A stretch of DNA of 64,000 nt from NCBI RefSeq assembly GCF_024168825.1, contig NZ_JALJWH010000001.1:868001-932000 (forward strand), written 5' to 3'. This stretch comes from Paenarthrobacter sp. A20 (GTDB lineage Bacteria > Actinomycetota > Actinomycetes > Actinomycetales > Micrococcaceae). The position numbers and the translations under genes were made by a program. Positions 35,197-44,891 of this stretch are shown in pieces (within the stretch, counting starts at the first letter, position 1; each line of letters starts with the position of its first letter). The notes below the pieces were generated by a model that worked only from the letters and a program-made list of their open reading frames with translations, was not told the origin of the DNA and did not search any database.

Positions 35197-36153
35197 GTGA
35201 GCATTGCAGAAAACAGCGCATCGCAGGTGCGTGACGTCATCATCGTAGGTTCAGGCCCAGCCGGCTACACCGCCGCTGTTTATACCGCCCGTGCCAACAT
35301 GAAGCCTCTGCTCATTGCCGGTTCGGTCACCGCTGGTGGCGAACTGATGAACACCACGGACGTAGAGAACTACCCGGGCTTCCCCGAGGGCATCATGGGT
35401 CCGGACCTCATGGAGAACTTCGAAAAGCAGGCCGCGCGATTCGGCACCGAAATCCAGTTCGAGGACGTCACCGAACTCGATCTCGACGGCGACATCAAGA
35501 CCGTGACCATCGGAACGGGGGAGACCTTCCAAGCGAAGGCCATCATCCTGTCCACTGGCTCTGCCTACCGCGAGCTCGGCTTGGCGAACGAAAAGCGCCT
35601 CTCCGGCCACGGTGTTAGCTGGTGTGCAACCTGCGACGGTTTCTTCTTCAAGGACCAGGACATCGCCGTCATTGGCGGTGGCGACTCCGCAATGGAGGAA
35701 GCACTGTTCCTCACCAAGTTCGCAAAGTCTGTCACTGTTGTCCACCGCCGCGATACGCTCAAGGCTTCCAAGATCATGGGCGACCGCGCGCAGGCACACG
35801 AGAAAATCAATTTCGTCTGGAACACGGCCGTCGAGGACGTTCTTGGCGGAGACAAAGTCACTGGCCTGAAGCTGAAGAACCTGGTGGATGGCACCGAGTC
35901 CGAACTCGCGGTCACTGGCGTCTTTGTCGCTATCGGCAACGATCCCCGCACGGACCTCATCAAGGGCAAGATTGACCTGACGCCCGAGGGAACCATCGCC
36001 GTCGAGGGCCGTAGCTCCCGTACCAACATTAAGGGTGTCTTCGCTGCAGGCGACGTCATCGATCCCACCTACCGCCAGGCCATCACGGCTTCGGGCTCCG
36101 GTTGTGTGGCCGCACTCGATGTTGAGCACTACCTTGCAGACCTGAACTCCTAA
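35197..36153 (+). CDS. trxB: Thioredoxin reductase
   Basis: A 318-residue low-molecular-weight thioredoxin reductase that uses NADPH and FAD to reduce thioredoxin. The FAD site GSGPAGYTAAVYTARANMKPLL, the redox-active CATC (WCATCDGFFF), the NADPH site GGGDSAMEEALFL with HRRD and the C-terminal FAD motif GVFAAGDVID are all intact. GTG start with GGAAGAGG upstream. trxA follows after 34 bases, forming the standard actinobacterial trxB-trxA pair next to murJ. Confidence 0.96.
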   Translation: MSIAENSASQVRDVIIVGSGPAGYTAAVYTARANMKPLLIAGSVTAGGELMNTTDVENYPGFPEGIMGPDLMENFEKQAARFGTEIQFEDVTELDLDGDIKTVTIGTGETFQAKAIILSTGSAYRELGLANEKRLSGHGVSWCATCDGFFFKDQDIAVIGGGDSAMEEALFLTKFAKSVTVVHRRDTLKASKIMGDRAQAHEKINFVWNTAVEDVLGGDKVTGLKLKNLVDGTESELAVTGVFVAIGNDPRTDLIKGKIDLTPEGTIAVEGRSSRTNIKGVFAAGDVIDPTYRQAITASGSGCVAALDVEHYLADLNS

Positions 36154-36187
36154 GCTGCATCCAAGCAACCATACGAAGGGAAAAGTT

Positions 36188-36514
36188 ATGAGCAACGCAA
36201 AAGACGTAACTGACGCAAGCTTCAGCACGGATGTCCTGGCTTCCGAGAAGCCGGTCATCGTAGACTTCTGGGCAGAGTGGTGCGGCCCCTGCCGCAAGCT
36301 TGGCCCGATCCTCGACGAAATCTCCGTTGAGTACAGCGAGAAGGTTGACGTTGTAAAACTCAATGTCGACGACAACCCCGCAATCGCGGCCGAGTACGGC
36401 ATCACGTCCATCCCGGCCGTGTACCTGTTCAGCGGCGGAGAAGTTAAGAGCACTGTCATTGGCGCCAAGCCGAAGCAGTTCTTCGAGAAGGAATTTGCGG
36501 ACGTTCTGTCCTAG
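36188..36514 (+). CDS. trxA: Thioredoxin
   Basis: A 108-residue thioredoxin with the active site WAEWCGPCRKL (residues about 28-38), the cis-Pro in SIPAVYLF and the buried Asp in IVDFWA. It accepts electrons from the reductase encoded just upstream and reduces cytosolic disulfides. Ribosome binding site GAAGGGAAAA precedes the ATG. A strong terminator follows. Confidence 0.97.
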   Translation: MSNAKDVTDASFSTDVLASEKPVIVDFWAEWCGPCRKLGPILDEISVEYSEKVDVVKLNVDDNPAIAAEYGITSIPAVYLFSGGEVKSTVIGAKPKQFFEKEFADVLS

Positions 36515-36540
36515 GTTCACTTCCGTATCCTGATTCGTCG

Positions 36541-36586
36541 AAAGCCGGCGGTTGCCGCTCCTGAGGGGGTGGGAACCGCCGGCTTT
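36541..36586 (+). terminator. Intrinsic terminator of trxBA
   Basis: AAAGCCGGCGGTT and AACCGCCGGCTTT are perfect 13-base arms around a 20-base loop, followed by TTGTCGTTTTT. It lies about 26 bases downstream of the trxA stop. Confidence 0.88.
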
Positions 36587-37427
36587 TGTCGTTTTTCAAG
36601 GAAATGAACCAAATTCGGTCTCTTTCCCGTGGCTGGTTGCCGTAGTGGGCTTCGTTCGCGACCGCTTCGTGCATTTCACTTCTCCCTACCTGGGGTAGGC
36701 CGAAATTCGCGCCGACCGGCCAAACCCACTCTCACCTACCTCCAGTGCGACCGAGGACCGGGTGCTGATTCCAGGGAGCCCTCATGTCGACGCCCCCAAC
36801 CGTCTCTGACATACCGACCCCCGAACAGAGATGCCATGAGCTGAGTCCGGCCTCCCTCTCAAAAGCCAGGAATCCTTCAGGTTGATTCGCTGGGGAGCTG
36901 GCCGCTCGCTAGGATAATCGTCACCCATGGGAAATGGATGGCGGAGGCTGCACCGGCGGGTAAGGTCTTCTCTACGTTTGCGCCGGTTCCAACGGACCAC
37001 CTTCAGTTCCCTGAACGTCAGAAGCATTGAGAGTAAGGGGTACTCAGAAGCGCTCGGTTCTAGCCATAGCAGTCCGAGCAATGCAAGCGTAGACGGCTGA
37101 GTTATGGTTCCGTGTGTTCTCCCAGCACCGGTAGCCCGCGCCGAGCAAAGAACTGCGGTCGAAGGAATTGCATCCTTGTCTCGTCTGGAAAGGGTTGCAA
37201 TGAATCCGAACTCGAACTGAAGTTCGGATACGCCCCATTCAGTGGATCTTGCCTAGACAAGACCAAGTGGGGGAAACTGTCCGCTTTTTCGTTGCCAGGA
37301 AATGTTCCTGGTTCCGCAACTGTAGACAAGTGCTAGGTCCCACATTTGGTCAAATCCCACGTGCTCAGGTGAAGCCGGCGCCGCATGGAGGCCTTCCTGT
37401 AGGGGAGAAATGCGTCGAATGTGTGGC

Positions 37428-37443
37428 TGTTTCACGTGAAACA
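37428..37443. other. parS site 1
   Basis: TGTTTCACGTGAAACA, identical to the 16-base ParB-binding consensus, perfectly palindromic. Outermost site of the cluster on the trxA side. Confidence 0.95.
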
Positions 37444-37675
37444 CTCGGCCTGACTTCGAACCCAGGGCTTGGGAGGTCGGTGTACCCCAGTTGGGGAGTG
37501 CCTGCACTCATCACCGGCGCAGGGGTGCAAAGGGGAAGAGTCAGTCTACGGCCCGCCAGAGTACTTCGTAACGCCATGGAAGTAGTCACAGCAGTCGACC
37601 ACTCAGCCCCTCGTGGATGCCTGGTGTTTGAACGGTCCCATTGCAGGTATCGGTGGAATCCGACCGGCTGAAGGC

Positions 37676-37697
37676 GCTCTCAGAGCCTCCTGAGAGC
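37676..37697. repeat. Inverted repeat
   Basis: GCTCTCAG and CTGAGAGC, perfect eight-base arms with a six-base loop, in the gene-free region between parS sites 1 and 2. No T-run and no nearby gene. Confidence 0.5.
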
Positions 37698-38172
37698 CCT
37701 GGCATGCATCCACACCAAAGAAGGTCAGGAACTCAGCGTTGGTGCGCTCTGATTGGAATTCAAGCAACCGAGTCCCTACCGCTGGATGGCAGGTAGCTGA
37801 GCAAACGAACCCAATAATAGTTTTGGGAATTATCCACCGACAGACTCCAGGTGCGCCAGCAACGACTATGGGTCCATCGCGGGCTTGGATAGATCAGAGC
37901 GACAATCAAATCGTCGTGATTGACGCCTCTCAACAGGTATAGAAGCCACGACACCGAAAGGATCACTTGTTGGGCATGAGCGCTCCAGCAAAGAAGCGTG
38001 ACGTATCGCCTTCGCTCTGCTGCCTCCGGGCTGCCCACGAACAGAAACAGTCCAAATCCTGTGTCACCGCACCACTTGAGTGACCGCCTTCCGCATCCTG
38101 ATGATTAGTCGTCCCGCCAACTCTGCAGCTCGCAACCACGCTCAGATCAGAGTCTTCGGTGCGGTCTTGCGG

Positions 38173-38188
38173 TGTTTCACGTGAAACA
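38173..38188. other. parS site 2
   Basis: TGTTTCACGTGAAACA, exact match to the parS consensus. Confidence 0.95.
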
Positions 38189-38727
38189 CACCCGAACATT
38201 CCGCAGCTGTGGCCCCCCGCACGGTCTCCCAAGGGCCACGGATGCCACAACCGTGCCTGGGTAAGGCCCTGGGTAAGAAGGTCGTCCTCTCCTCAACGGA
38301 ACACCTACCAGCGCATACGGTTCTGGTGCTGCAGGGTCCGGCGGTTCCCAATATTATGCCCCCCCCGCAGTGCCTCGTCCTGCCAAGTGCTGCTGACCTA
38401 CTCAAGGCCTATCGCTTGAGCCGCGTTCCAGTCCACCAACCGATGACGGGAGCACGCCACCTGCAAAGGTCCAAGTGCCCCAGACGTGACGATTGAGCCC
38501 CCTAACGCGTCTCGCGCAGGAATGGGGCGCAGCACACAGAAGGGCCGGCAGGAACCCAGCGAGCTCACCTATAGAGCCGTCGCCACTGCCCGGAGGAAGC
38601 CTGCTAGAGGATTCACCCGACCGGCAGAATGAAAGCTCCAGAAACGCACCAGGCGTGCTCGAAAGTGCACTCACACACTGGCCCCTCCATCACCGGAGAC
38701 TCACACAGTGGTCAATCGATCCTGCGA

Positions 38728-38743
38728 TGTTTCACGTGAAACT
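38728..38743. other. parS site 3
   Basis: TGTTTCACGTGAAACT, one mismatch at the last base. It forms a close pair with site 4, whose start is 36 bases away. Confidence 0.93.
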
Positions 38744-38763
38744 GTGGCCACCCGAGCACGCCT

Positions 38764-38779
38764 TGTTTCACGTGAAACG
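38764..38779. other. parS site 4
   Basis: TGTTTCACGTGAAACG, one mismatch at the last base. Paired with site 3. Confidence 0.93.
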
Positions 38780-39087
38780 TCGCAGCACTCGTATCCAGCA
38801 CATGGCGTAGCGCTGTGCCATAGACGGGTGCAGCAAACTGGATTAGACACTGACGGCTACGGACGACTTGGCCACGCTCCTCCATGGATGCTTCGGCGTC
38901 CACACTCGTAGCCGGCAGTTCACGACTGGACCAAGTCTGGCCATTCAAAACGCCAACCAAGACCCGGGGGAGGTGAGCAATGACCACCCTGCGGCGGAAC
39001 TGCGGAGCGCACCGCAGATTGTGCTGGAGGTCGAACGCTGACGTTGCCAGCACTTGCGACCAACTGACCTCCAGGACTCAGCGCTCG

Positions 39088-39115
39088 ACCCTATCCTGAT
39101 GCTTCAGGATAGGGT
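39088..39115. repeat. Perfect 12-base inverted repeat
   Basis: ACCCTATCCTGA and TCAGGATAGGGT with a four-base TGCT loop. No T-run follows on either strand and no gene adjoins it, so it is not an ordinary terminator. It could form a cruciform or bind a dimeric protein. It lies about 300 bases before the first DnaA-box cluster. Confidence 0.65.
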
Positions 39116-39410
39116 ACGGGGACGCCGCCACGGGAAACCACCGAGTAGCTGACCGCAGCAGACATCTGCTCTAGACATCGGATGAATGTGCATCCTCGAA
39201 GAAGCTGGCTATTCTTACCGATCTGCGAAGTGGCGTTCAGATGGCAACTAGAACCGCTGTTGGTCCGCAAAGAAGTGGCGGCTATTCCAACACGGCAACA
39301 TGAACGCGAGCAACCCCCTACAATGAACCACTATTCGGGAGGCTGGGTCAGACCGTCGGAGCGAGCTAAATCGCGGACGTGACGACGAATGCACGTGTCA
39401 ACGCAGACAC

Positions 39411-39495
39411 TTGTCCACTGATGCACCTAACCCGACATTGAAGTTGTGCACACTCTTATCCACAGGCTTATCCACGGCCCATGACATTATTCACA
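39411..39495. other. DnaA-box cluster I in the centromere region
   Basis: Five DnaA-box-like 9-mers in the same orientation within 85 bases: TTGTCCACT (39411), TTGTGCACA (39444), TTATCCACA (39456, exact consensus), TTATCCACG (39468) and TTATTCACA (39487). The density is like that of the classical origin. An AT-richer patch at about 39593-39645 separates it from cluster II. Confidence 0.75.
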
Positions 39496-39777
39496 GAGCC
39501 CTACGTCGTCCGTGGTGGGTCAATGAAGACCCTACCGAATTCACCGCTTTCAAGCTGCCGCATTGCACGGCTCTGCGAGCTCGTCGGACTCAAGTGAAAG
39601 TACGCCAAAATCAAAGGAATATGGCGTTAAACACAGTCAAAAAAGCCCGCCGCGTCAGCCACCCGGGACCGCCGTATACGCAGTGCTCCTAGCGACGGAT
39701 AGCAACCAGGCGAGAACCCTGGGGCAAACCGCATTGCGCTCCGAAGGTGGGAGTGAAACCGAAACTTGCACACAAAG

Positions 39778-39822
39778 TTATCCCCAATGTTATCCACAGA
39801 GATATCCACTGCGATATGCACA
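39778..39822. other. DnaA-box cluster II in the centromere region
   Basis: Four DnaA-box-like 9-mers spaced by about 12 bases, all in one orientation: TTATCCCCA (39778), TTATCCACA (39790, exact consensus), ATATCCACT (39802) and ATATGCACA (39814). The regular 12-base spacing is notable. parS site 5 follows 49 bases later. Confidence 0.72.
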
Positions 39823-39870
39823 GTCGCGAGGCACCCGTGACAGTGCTTCTGCAGCGTGAGTCGGGTCGTC

Positions 39871-39886
39871 TGTTTCACGTGAAACA
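39871..39886. other. parS site 5
   Basis: TGTTTCACGTGAAACA, exact consensus, next to DnaA-box cluster II. Confidence 0.95.
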
Positions 39887-41161
39887 TGTAACAACTATGA
39901 GGATCAAGAGAGATGACAAGGCGACCCCTAGCAAGGGCAAACCTTCCTTTCTTAGGCGCAGGGAGAGTGTTGCTCTGTCGTGACGGGCGGTCAACAGGTG
40001 AGACCCTGTAGCGGCACAAACGACATCAGACCATTCCGAGGCCGTTCCCAAGTGCGCCTGCGCCGAACCCACAGTTGCGCGCGTCTTTGGAAGGTGTTCT
40101 TTGAAGGCGCTGCACTGAAACGTTGAGACGGCCCATGCTGCACTGCAGCTGTCACCTCGAGGGGGAGGCCCCGTATGCTCCAGAGTTCCACGTATCAGTT
40201 CGGCGTGATGCTTCGGCAGCCCGGATCGACGCCTGCGCCCATAGCCAACTGCAGGGAGACAAGACAGCGGGGATGCCCAAAGCCCCCACGCCTGATGCGT
40301 CTCCACGCGTGCACAACTCAAGCCCACCGCAGCCAAGCACACACACCTGTCCACGACGCCAGGAGCACTCGGAAATTCCGGCCACCATAGCTCTCCGGCG
40401 AGGAGCGGCCTGCGCCCTCTATCGAATGTTCGGTGGCTGCTCCCCAGGACGGTGAGCGCGGGGGACTTCGGCACGTGGCCCAGTCTCCGAACCGACTACG
40501 TTTGCCCTGGTGCCTCTGCCTGCAGACCTCCACGTGCGTGGCTCAGTTCAGCACCGAGGTTAGCCGAAGTTGGACTCTCCACCGCCTAGGCCGGATAGGA
40601 ACGACACCGTCTCCAACACAACAAGATGCCGGGGGCCTGGCCACGCGTTAGTCAATGATCCAACCTGTCACTTTCCCAGATGCGCATGGGCCATTCTCAG
40701 CCCATCCGGCACGCCAACGTCGAAGTACGCAGCCTACGTCTTCCAAGGTCCTCTGCCAGTCGACGGAGAGGCACTGATCGTACTATGTCCATCACATTCC
40801 GAATACGGCACGGATCGCAGTGAGTTGCGGAGGGCATTGTCACAGCACAATCCGGAGCGGGCCTGATATGGCAATGGAAATTATGCCTTCCAGCCACTGG
40901 GGTCCTGGAGGGCATCCAGCCAGGGGACTGCTCTTCGCGACCCAATCACGACTCAAGTGACCCCGACTGCACTCCTCACAACTGGACCTCATTCCAAACA
41001 GACAGGGGAGCGGTCCAGTATGGTCGTGAGGCACAATGCCGCCCACCACAGCCCGCACCCCTACATCACTCAGCTGCCCCCCCCTACATCCCAATGCCCG
41101 AGAATCTCGGAACTGCACAATAGGGCCGCTGAGGTTTCATCATTGGATTTGCCGAGACACC

Positions 41162-41177
41162 TGTTTCACGTGAAACA
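41162..41177. other. parS site 6
   Basis: TGTTTCACGTGAAACA, exact consensus. Confidence 0.95.
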
Positions 41178-41392
41178 TCCAAGGAGCCGGGGAATTGGTG
41201 AATGACATGCAACGAGACTCTAATGCGGAGTTCCAGGTTGGTTCATATCGGCAACCGCGCGTTAGGCGGCTTGGGGACTGAAGCAGGGATCCAAACCCTA
41301 TTCATCCACTGACTAAGATCGAACCCTAACCAACATGACTCCCATCATCTCTTGAGTGATTCGTAACCCCTTTACCGATATGCGAGTGGCAC

Positions 41393-41408
41393 CGTTTCAC
41401 GTGAAACG
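41393..41408. other. parS site 7
   Basis: CGTTTCACGTGAAACG: still a perfect palindrome, with both outer bases changed from the consensus. Confidence 0.9.
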
Positions 41409-41662
41409 TCGGCACGTGATCATAGAAGGCACACAGGCAGAGAGCTCGTACCAGCCGGCTAGGCAGCCACAGCTCAAGAAAACAACCTACGGAGTCCTTT
41501 GCCCGACACCATCATTCAAGTTTTGCCGGTACTACCTGGTGCAATGGGTCAGAAACCGAGTACCTTGACGCCATCCAACCGAGGCATGGAGCCTACTTCA
41601 TTGTTCACGGCAGGCAGCTATCGAGCCGAACGATTGCGGAAAGCGGGTCTCCCGCCTCTCAT

Positions 41663-41694
41663 AGTTGGGCGGACGGGCTGCCACCCGCCCAACT
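41663..41694. repeat. Inverted repeat
   Basis: AGTTGGGCGG and CCGCCCAACT, perfect ten-base arms with a 12-base loop; a smaller hairpin GCGGG-TCT-CCCGC lies just before it at 41643-41655. No gene is adjacent. Confidence 0.55.
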
Positions 41695-41807
41695 GTTCGC
41701 CCACGGTTCTGAGTCTCAGGCATTCTGCCTAATGGTACGAGAGCCGCGCAGGCCCCAGAACAGACCGCAATCTTAGAGATACTCGCACGCCGGAGACTGT
41801 CCACAGC

Positions 41808-41823
41808 AGTTTCACGTGAAACA
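41808..41823. other. parS site 8
   Basis: AGTTTCACGTGAAACA, one mismatch at the first base. A DnaA-like CTGTCCACA sits three bases before it. Confidence 0.93.
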
Positions 41824-42284
41824 TCCCAAAGAATGATCCTTCTGCTCGTTCAAGACCAACGAGACCGATCAAGCGATGGAGCTGCCCACCCTCATGAGTC
41901 GCTACGGCCACCACCAAATGTGTTCCGCAGCAGCGAATACTCATTCCGGACGCAAAGGAGTGTGCACTCCTTCCAATGCGCCCCCCACCATCCACCTGCC
42001 TCACAGTCAGCGTGAAACCGCCACAATCGAGCCTACTCCTCGGCGTATGCGCATTCTTAGCCGCGTAGGCACGAGCCTATCAACCAAGCGACACAGTCGC
42101 CTGACCACTCAGGGGTGCAGCATTTCGACGATGGACTCGGCAATAGCCATTCAGCGACCAATTCGAAGCGCAAACTGACCAAATCCATCGGAGACCTGGA
42201 GCCGTAATTCCTGCGCTGCAAACCTACTAGGCGCAGTCTCACCACGCGGATTTCCCTCAGAATGGCGGCCTGGCTGCAATCGCC

Positions 42285-42300
42285 AGTTTCACGTGAAACA
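42285..42300. other. parS site 9
   Basis: AGTTTCACGTGAAACA, one mismatch at the first base. Closest site to parB, about 170 bases from its stop. Confidence 0.93.
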
Positions 42301-42472
42301 TTGCGCCGGGACCATCCACTCACAAAACCAATGCACACACTTCCGGCAGGAACAGTCTTGAGCCACGCGGGCAGATTAGCCACCCGCTCTAAATGGGCCA
42401 TTCCTACTGAGTTATGGCACAAAAATGGGACTCACTCGAAGAGTAAGCCCCATTCAGTTGAATCAATATGAA

Positions 42473-43681
42473 CTAGTCTTCGGCACCAGGTCCAAGTACA
42501 TCCATGATGCGGTTGAGATCCTCGACGCTGGCGAACTCAATGCTCACGCGTCCTTTACGTGCGCCAAGGGTAATCTTCACGTTAGTATCCAAACGATCCG
42601 AAAGGGATGACGCCAAGTAGTCCAAGCGCTCATGGCGCGCGTTGGCCTTTGGGATGCTGCTCTTGGCAGGAGTAGTGGGATCCTGATACAGAGCCACTGC
42701 CTCCTCCGTAGCTCTCACAGACATACCCTCAGCCACAATCTTCTGTGCCAAGCGTTCCATCGCAGCTGCATCAGGAAGTGCGAGGAGAGCACGTGCATGG
42801 CCGGCAGACAACACACTGGCGGCCACCCGACGCTGCACCAACGGCGGAAGCTTCAGGAGGCGGAGAGTGTTGGACACCTGGGGGCGTGATCGACCGATAC
42901 GGTCCGCAAGCTGCTCGTGAGTGGTCCCGAAGTCTTCAAGGAGCTGCTGATAGGCCGCGGCCTCTTCCAAAGGGTTCAGCTGGCTGCGGTGCAGGTTCTC
43001 CAGCAGAGCGTCGCGCAGCAGGTCGTCGTCGGTGGTGTCGCGGACAATTGCAGGAATGGTTTCCAGTCCCGCGGCCTGTACTGCACGCCAGCGGCGCTCA
43101 CCCATAACCAATTCATACGGTTCTCCACCCTTTTCGGTTGAAGTACGTACAACAATTGGCTGGAGGACTCCAATTTCCCGGACAGAGTGCACCAGCTCGG
43201 CCATGTCGTCTTCATCGAAGACCGAACGGGGCTGTTTGCGGTTCGGGTGAATGTCGCCCACGGGAATCTCGGCAAATCGAGCACCGGGAACCTCCACCAA
43301 CTCCACGTCCGCAGCAGAGCGAGTGGACGACGTCGTTGCAGCCTCAGCGGATTCCGAGTCATCCACCGTCAGATCAGCGGACGCGGCAGCTCGCTTAGTA
43401 GCAGGCTTCGCTGGCGATGACTTCGCGGTGGACTTGACCGGGGCCTTGGCAGCCGCAGTTTTGGTCTTTGGCGCTGCAGCCTTGCCAGCGGCCGGCTTGG
43501 ACTCCGCCTCAGGCGTTGATTCGTGAATCGGAGCTTCTACGGCCTGCTCTTCTGTCTTCCTTGCTTCCGGAAAGAACAGGTCCACTGGGCGGGATGGTGC
43601 GGCGCCGTTTCCCTGGGCCGCGGCCGAGCTAGGAATGAGAGCCCCAAGACCCCTGCCGAGGCCCCTTCGCTTTTCGCTCAT
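42473..43681 (-). CDS. parB: Chromosome partitioning protein ParB
   Basis: A 402-residue ParB, the CTP-dependent clamp that loads at parS and spreads. The N-terminus [17 protein letters not shown] is the usual ParA-contacting tail. A long Ala/Lys/Pro-rich linker (about 55-130) leads to the CTPase domain ([17 protein letters not shown], then [13 protein letters not shown] with the GERRxR CTP motif and [16 protein letters not shown]) and the helix-turn-helix that reads parS ([23 protein letters not shown]). The dimerisation domain is at the C-terminus. Last gene of the rpmH-parB cluster; its targets lie in the gene-free region directly downstream. Confidence 0.96.
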   Translation of the reverse strand: MSEKRRGLGRGLGALIPSSAAAQGNGAAPSRPVDLFFPEARKTEEQAVEAPIHESTPEAESKPAAGKAAAPKTKTAAAKAPVKSTAKSSPAKPATKRAAASADLTVDDSESAEAATTSSTRSAADVELVEVPGARFAEIPVGDIHPNRKQPRSVFDEDDMAELVHSVREIGVLQPIVVRTSTEKGGEPYELVMGERRWRAVQAAGLETIPAIVRDTTDDDLLRDALLENLHRSQLNPLEEAAAYQQLLEDFGTTHEQLADRIGRSRPQVSNTLRLLKLPPLVQRRVAASVLSAGHARALLALPDAAAMERLAQKIVAEGMSVRATEEAVALYQDPTTPAKSSIPKANARHERLDYLASSLSDRLDTNVKITLGARKGRVSIEFASVEDLNRIMDVLGPGAED

Positions 43682-43748
43682 TGATTCATCCCTCCGATGA
43701 AATAGCCGAGCACGGAACTGCTCAGGCTGTTGCAGTGTTTCAAGAATT

Positions 43749-44804
43749 CTAGCGTTCAGCGATTTCGGCAGCGGCTTCCATGTAGGACAGCGCGCCGCTC
43801 GACGAAGGATCGTAGGTCATGACCGTTTGCTGGTAGCTCGGCGCTTCAGAGATGCGCACGGAGCGCGGAACCACAGCTCCCAAAACTTGCTCGGGGAAGT
43901 GCTGACGGACCTCGGACGCCACCTGCGCAGCCAAGTTTGTCCGACCGTCGTACATCGTCAGCAGAATCGTGGAGACCACCAGGTCAGCGTTGAGGTGCTT
44001 CTGGATCATCTCGATGTTCTTGAGAAGCTGGCTCAGGCCTTCAAGTGCGTAGTACTCGCACTGAATGGGAATGAGCACTTCACTCGCGGCACAGAACGCA
44101 TTGACTGTCAGCAGTCCCAGACTCGGTGGGCAGTCAATGAAAATGAAGTCCAGGCGGCCTTCGCCGTTCTTCTCCCGCTCCTTGGCATAAACGTCAATGG
44201 CGCGTCGAAGCCTCTGCTCGCGGGCCACCAGGGAAACCAGCTCAATCTCTGCGCCGGCGAGGTGAATAGTCGCGGGTGCACAAATCAGGTTCGGAATGTC
44301 TGGGCACGGAGCCACAACGTCCTTCAACGGAAGGTCATTGATCAGGACGTCATAGATGCTGTCGACGTCGGCATGGTGCTCAATGCCCAAAGCCGTCGAT
44401 GCATTGCCTTGGGGATCGATGTCGATCACCAGCACGTTGAGGCCAGCAGAGGCCAGGGCAGCGGCGATGTTCACCGTAGTAGTCGTCTTACCGACCCCAC
44501 CCTTCTGATTGGAAACCGTGAAGATGCGGGTCTTGTCCGGCTTGGGCAGTTCCCTGCCAATCAACCGTTCGCGCCGACGGGTCTCGTTGGCCAATTGGCG
44601 GGCGATGGGACTCGAATCGTCAATGGAATCCATCACGTTATGCACTCCATCAGATACGGTTTCACGTGAAACAGCAGCATTATCAACCGAATCAGTGCGC
44701 ACTATCGCCGACTGAAGAGACGCAGAGGGTGTGGCCATGGCCCGCGCGGACCCCAAAGACATAAACGGGGGGATTCGCTGCGTGGAGGTTTCACTACTGC
44801 CCAC
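43749..44804 (-). CDS. parA: Chromosome partitioning ATPase ParA
   Basis: Up to 351 residues of a deviant-Walker ATPase of the Soj/ParA type. The ATP site [19 protein letters not shown] has the signature lysine; [11 protein letters not shown] is the Walker B region, and [13 protein letters not shown] follows motif A. An N-terminal extension of about 90 residues precedes it. The start is uncertain: GTG 44804 gives the full frame, ATG 44738 (MATPSASLQ) and ATG 44633 are alternatives. Choosing 44804 or 44738 places a parS site inside the gene, encoding VSRET. It precedes parB by about 67 bases. Confidence 0.92.
   Translation of the reverse strand: MGSSETSTQRIPPFMSLGSARAMATPSASLQSAIVRTDSVDNAAVSRETVSDGVHNVMDSIDDSSPIARQLANETRRRERLIGRELPKPDKTRIFTVSNQKGGVGKTTTTVNIAAALASAGLNVLVIDIDPQGNASTALGIEHHADVDSIYDVLINDLPLKDVVAPCPDIPNLICAPATIHLAGAEIELVSLVAREQRLRRAIDVYAKEREKNGEGRLDFIFIDCPPSLGLLTVNAFCAASEVLIPIQCEYYALEGLSQLLKNIEMIQKHLNADLVVSTILLTMYDGRTNLAAQVASEVRQHFPEQVLGAVVPRSVRISEAPSYQQTVMTYDPSSSGALSYMEAAAEIAER
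44658..44673. other. parS site 10, inside parA
   Basis: GGTTTCACGTGAAACA, one or two bases from the consensus palindrome. It falls near the 5' end of the parA frame, where it encodes VSRET. ParB bound here could also repress parA (inference). Confidence 0.88.
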
Positions 44805-44891
44805 TGGTCACACTCTCACTCTCATTCGGCGCTTGCTGCCGTTCTCTAGCCTAACTGCTCAGCCGCCGACACGCGGGAAACCGAGCGGGTC

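Larger units (their letters stand above)
36590..42472. other. Gene-free centromere-like region with parS and DnaA-box clusters
   Basis: Nearly 5.9 kb between trxA and parB without a credible protein gene. All open frames are short, are rich in Ser, Arg, Cys, His and Trp as expected of chance translation, and lack good starts. The base composition is visibly less GC-rich than the flanks. It contains nine parS sites, two DnaA-box clusters, single DnaA-like boxes at 37830-37838 (TTATCCACC) and 41797-41805 (CTGTCCACA), three perfect inverted repeats and two runs of eight C (38359 and 41077). No tRNA, rRNA, insertion sequence or tandem repeat was seen. I interpret it as the chromosome's partition centromere. 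Confidence 0.75.

Noticed and set aside
39875..40474. A 199-codon minus-strand frame, the longest in the parS region
   Set aside because: Rich in Ser, Cys, Trp, His and Arg, no ribosome binding site, includes a parS site at its edge; looks like chance translation.
41058..41090. Direct repeat of CCCCTACATC with a run of eight C
   Set aside because: Two short copies only, in a low-complexity context; not enough for a repeat family or CRISPR.
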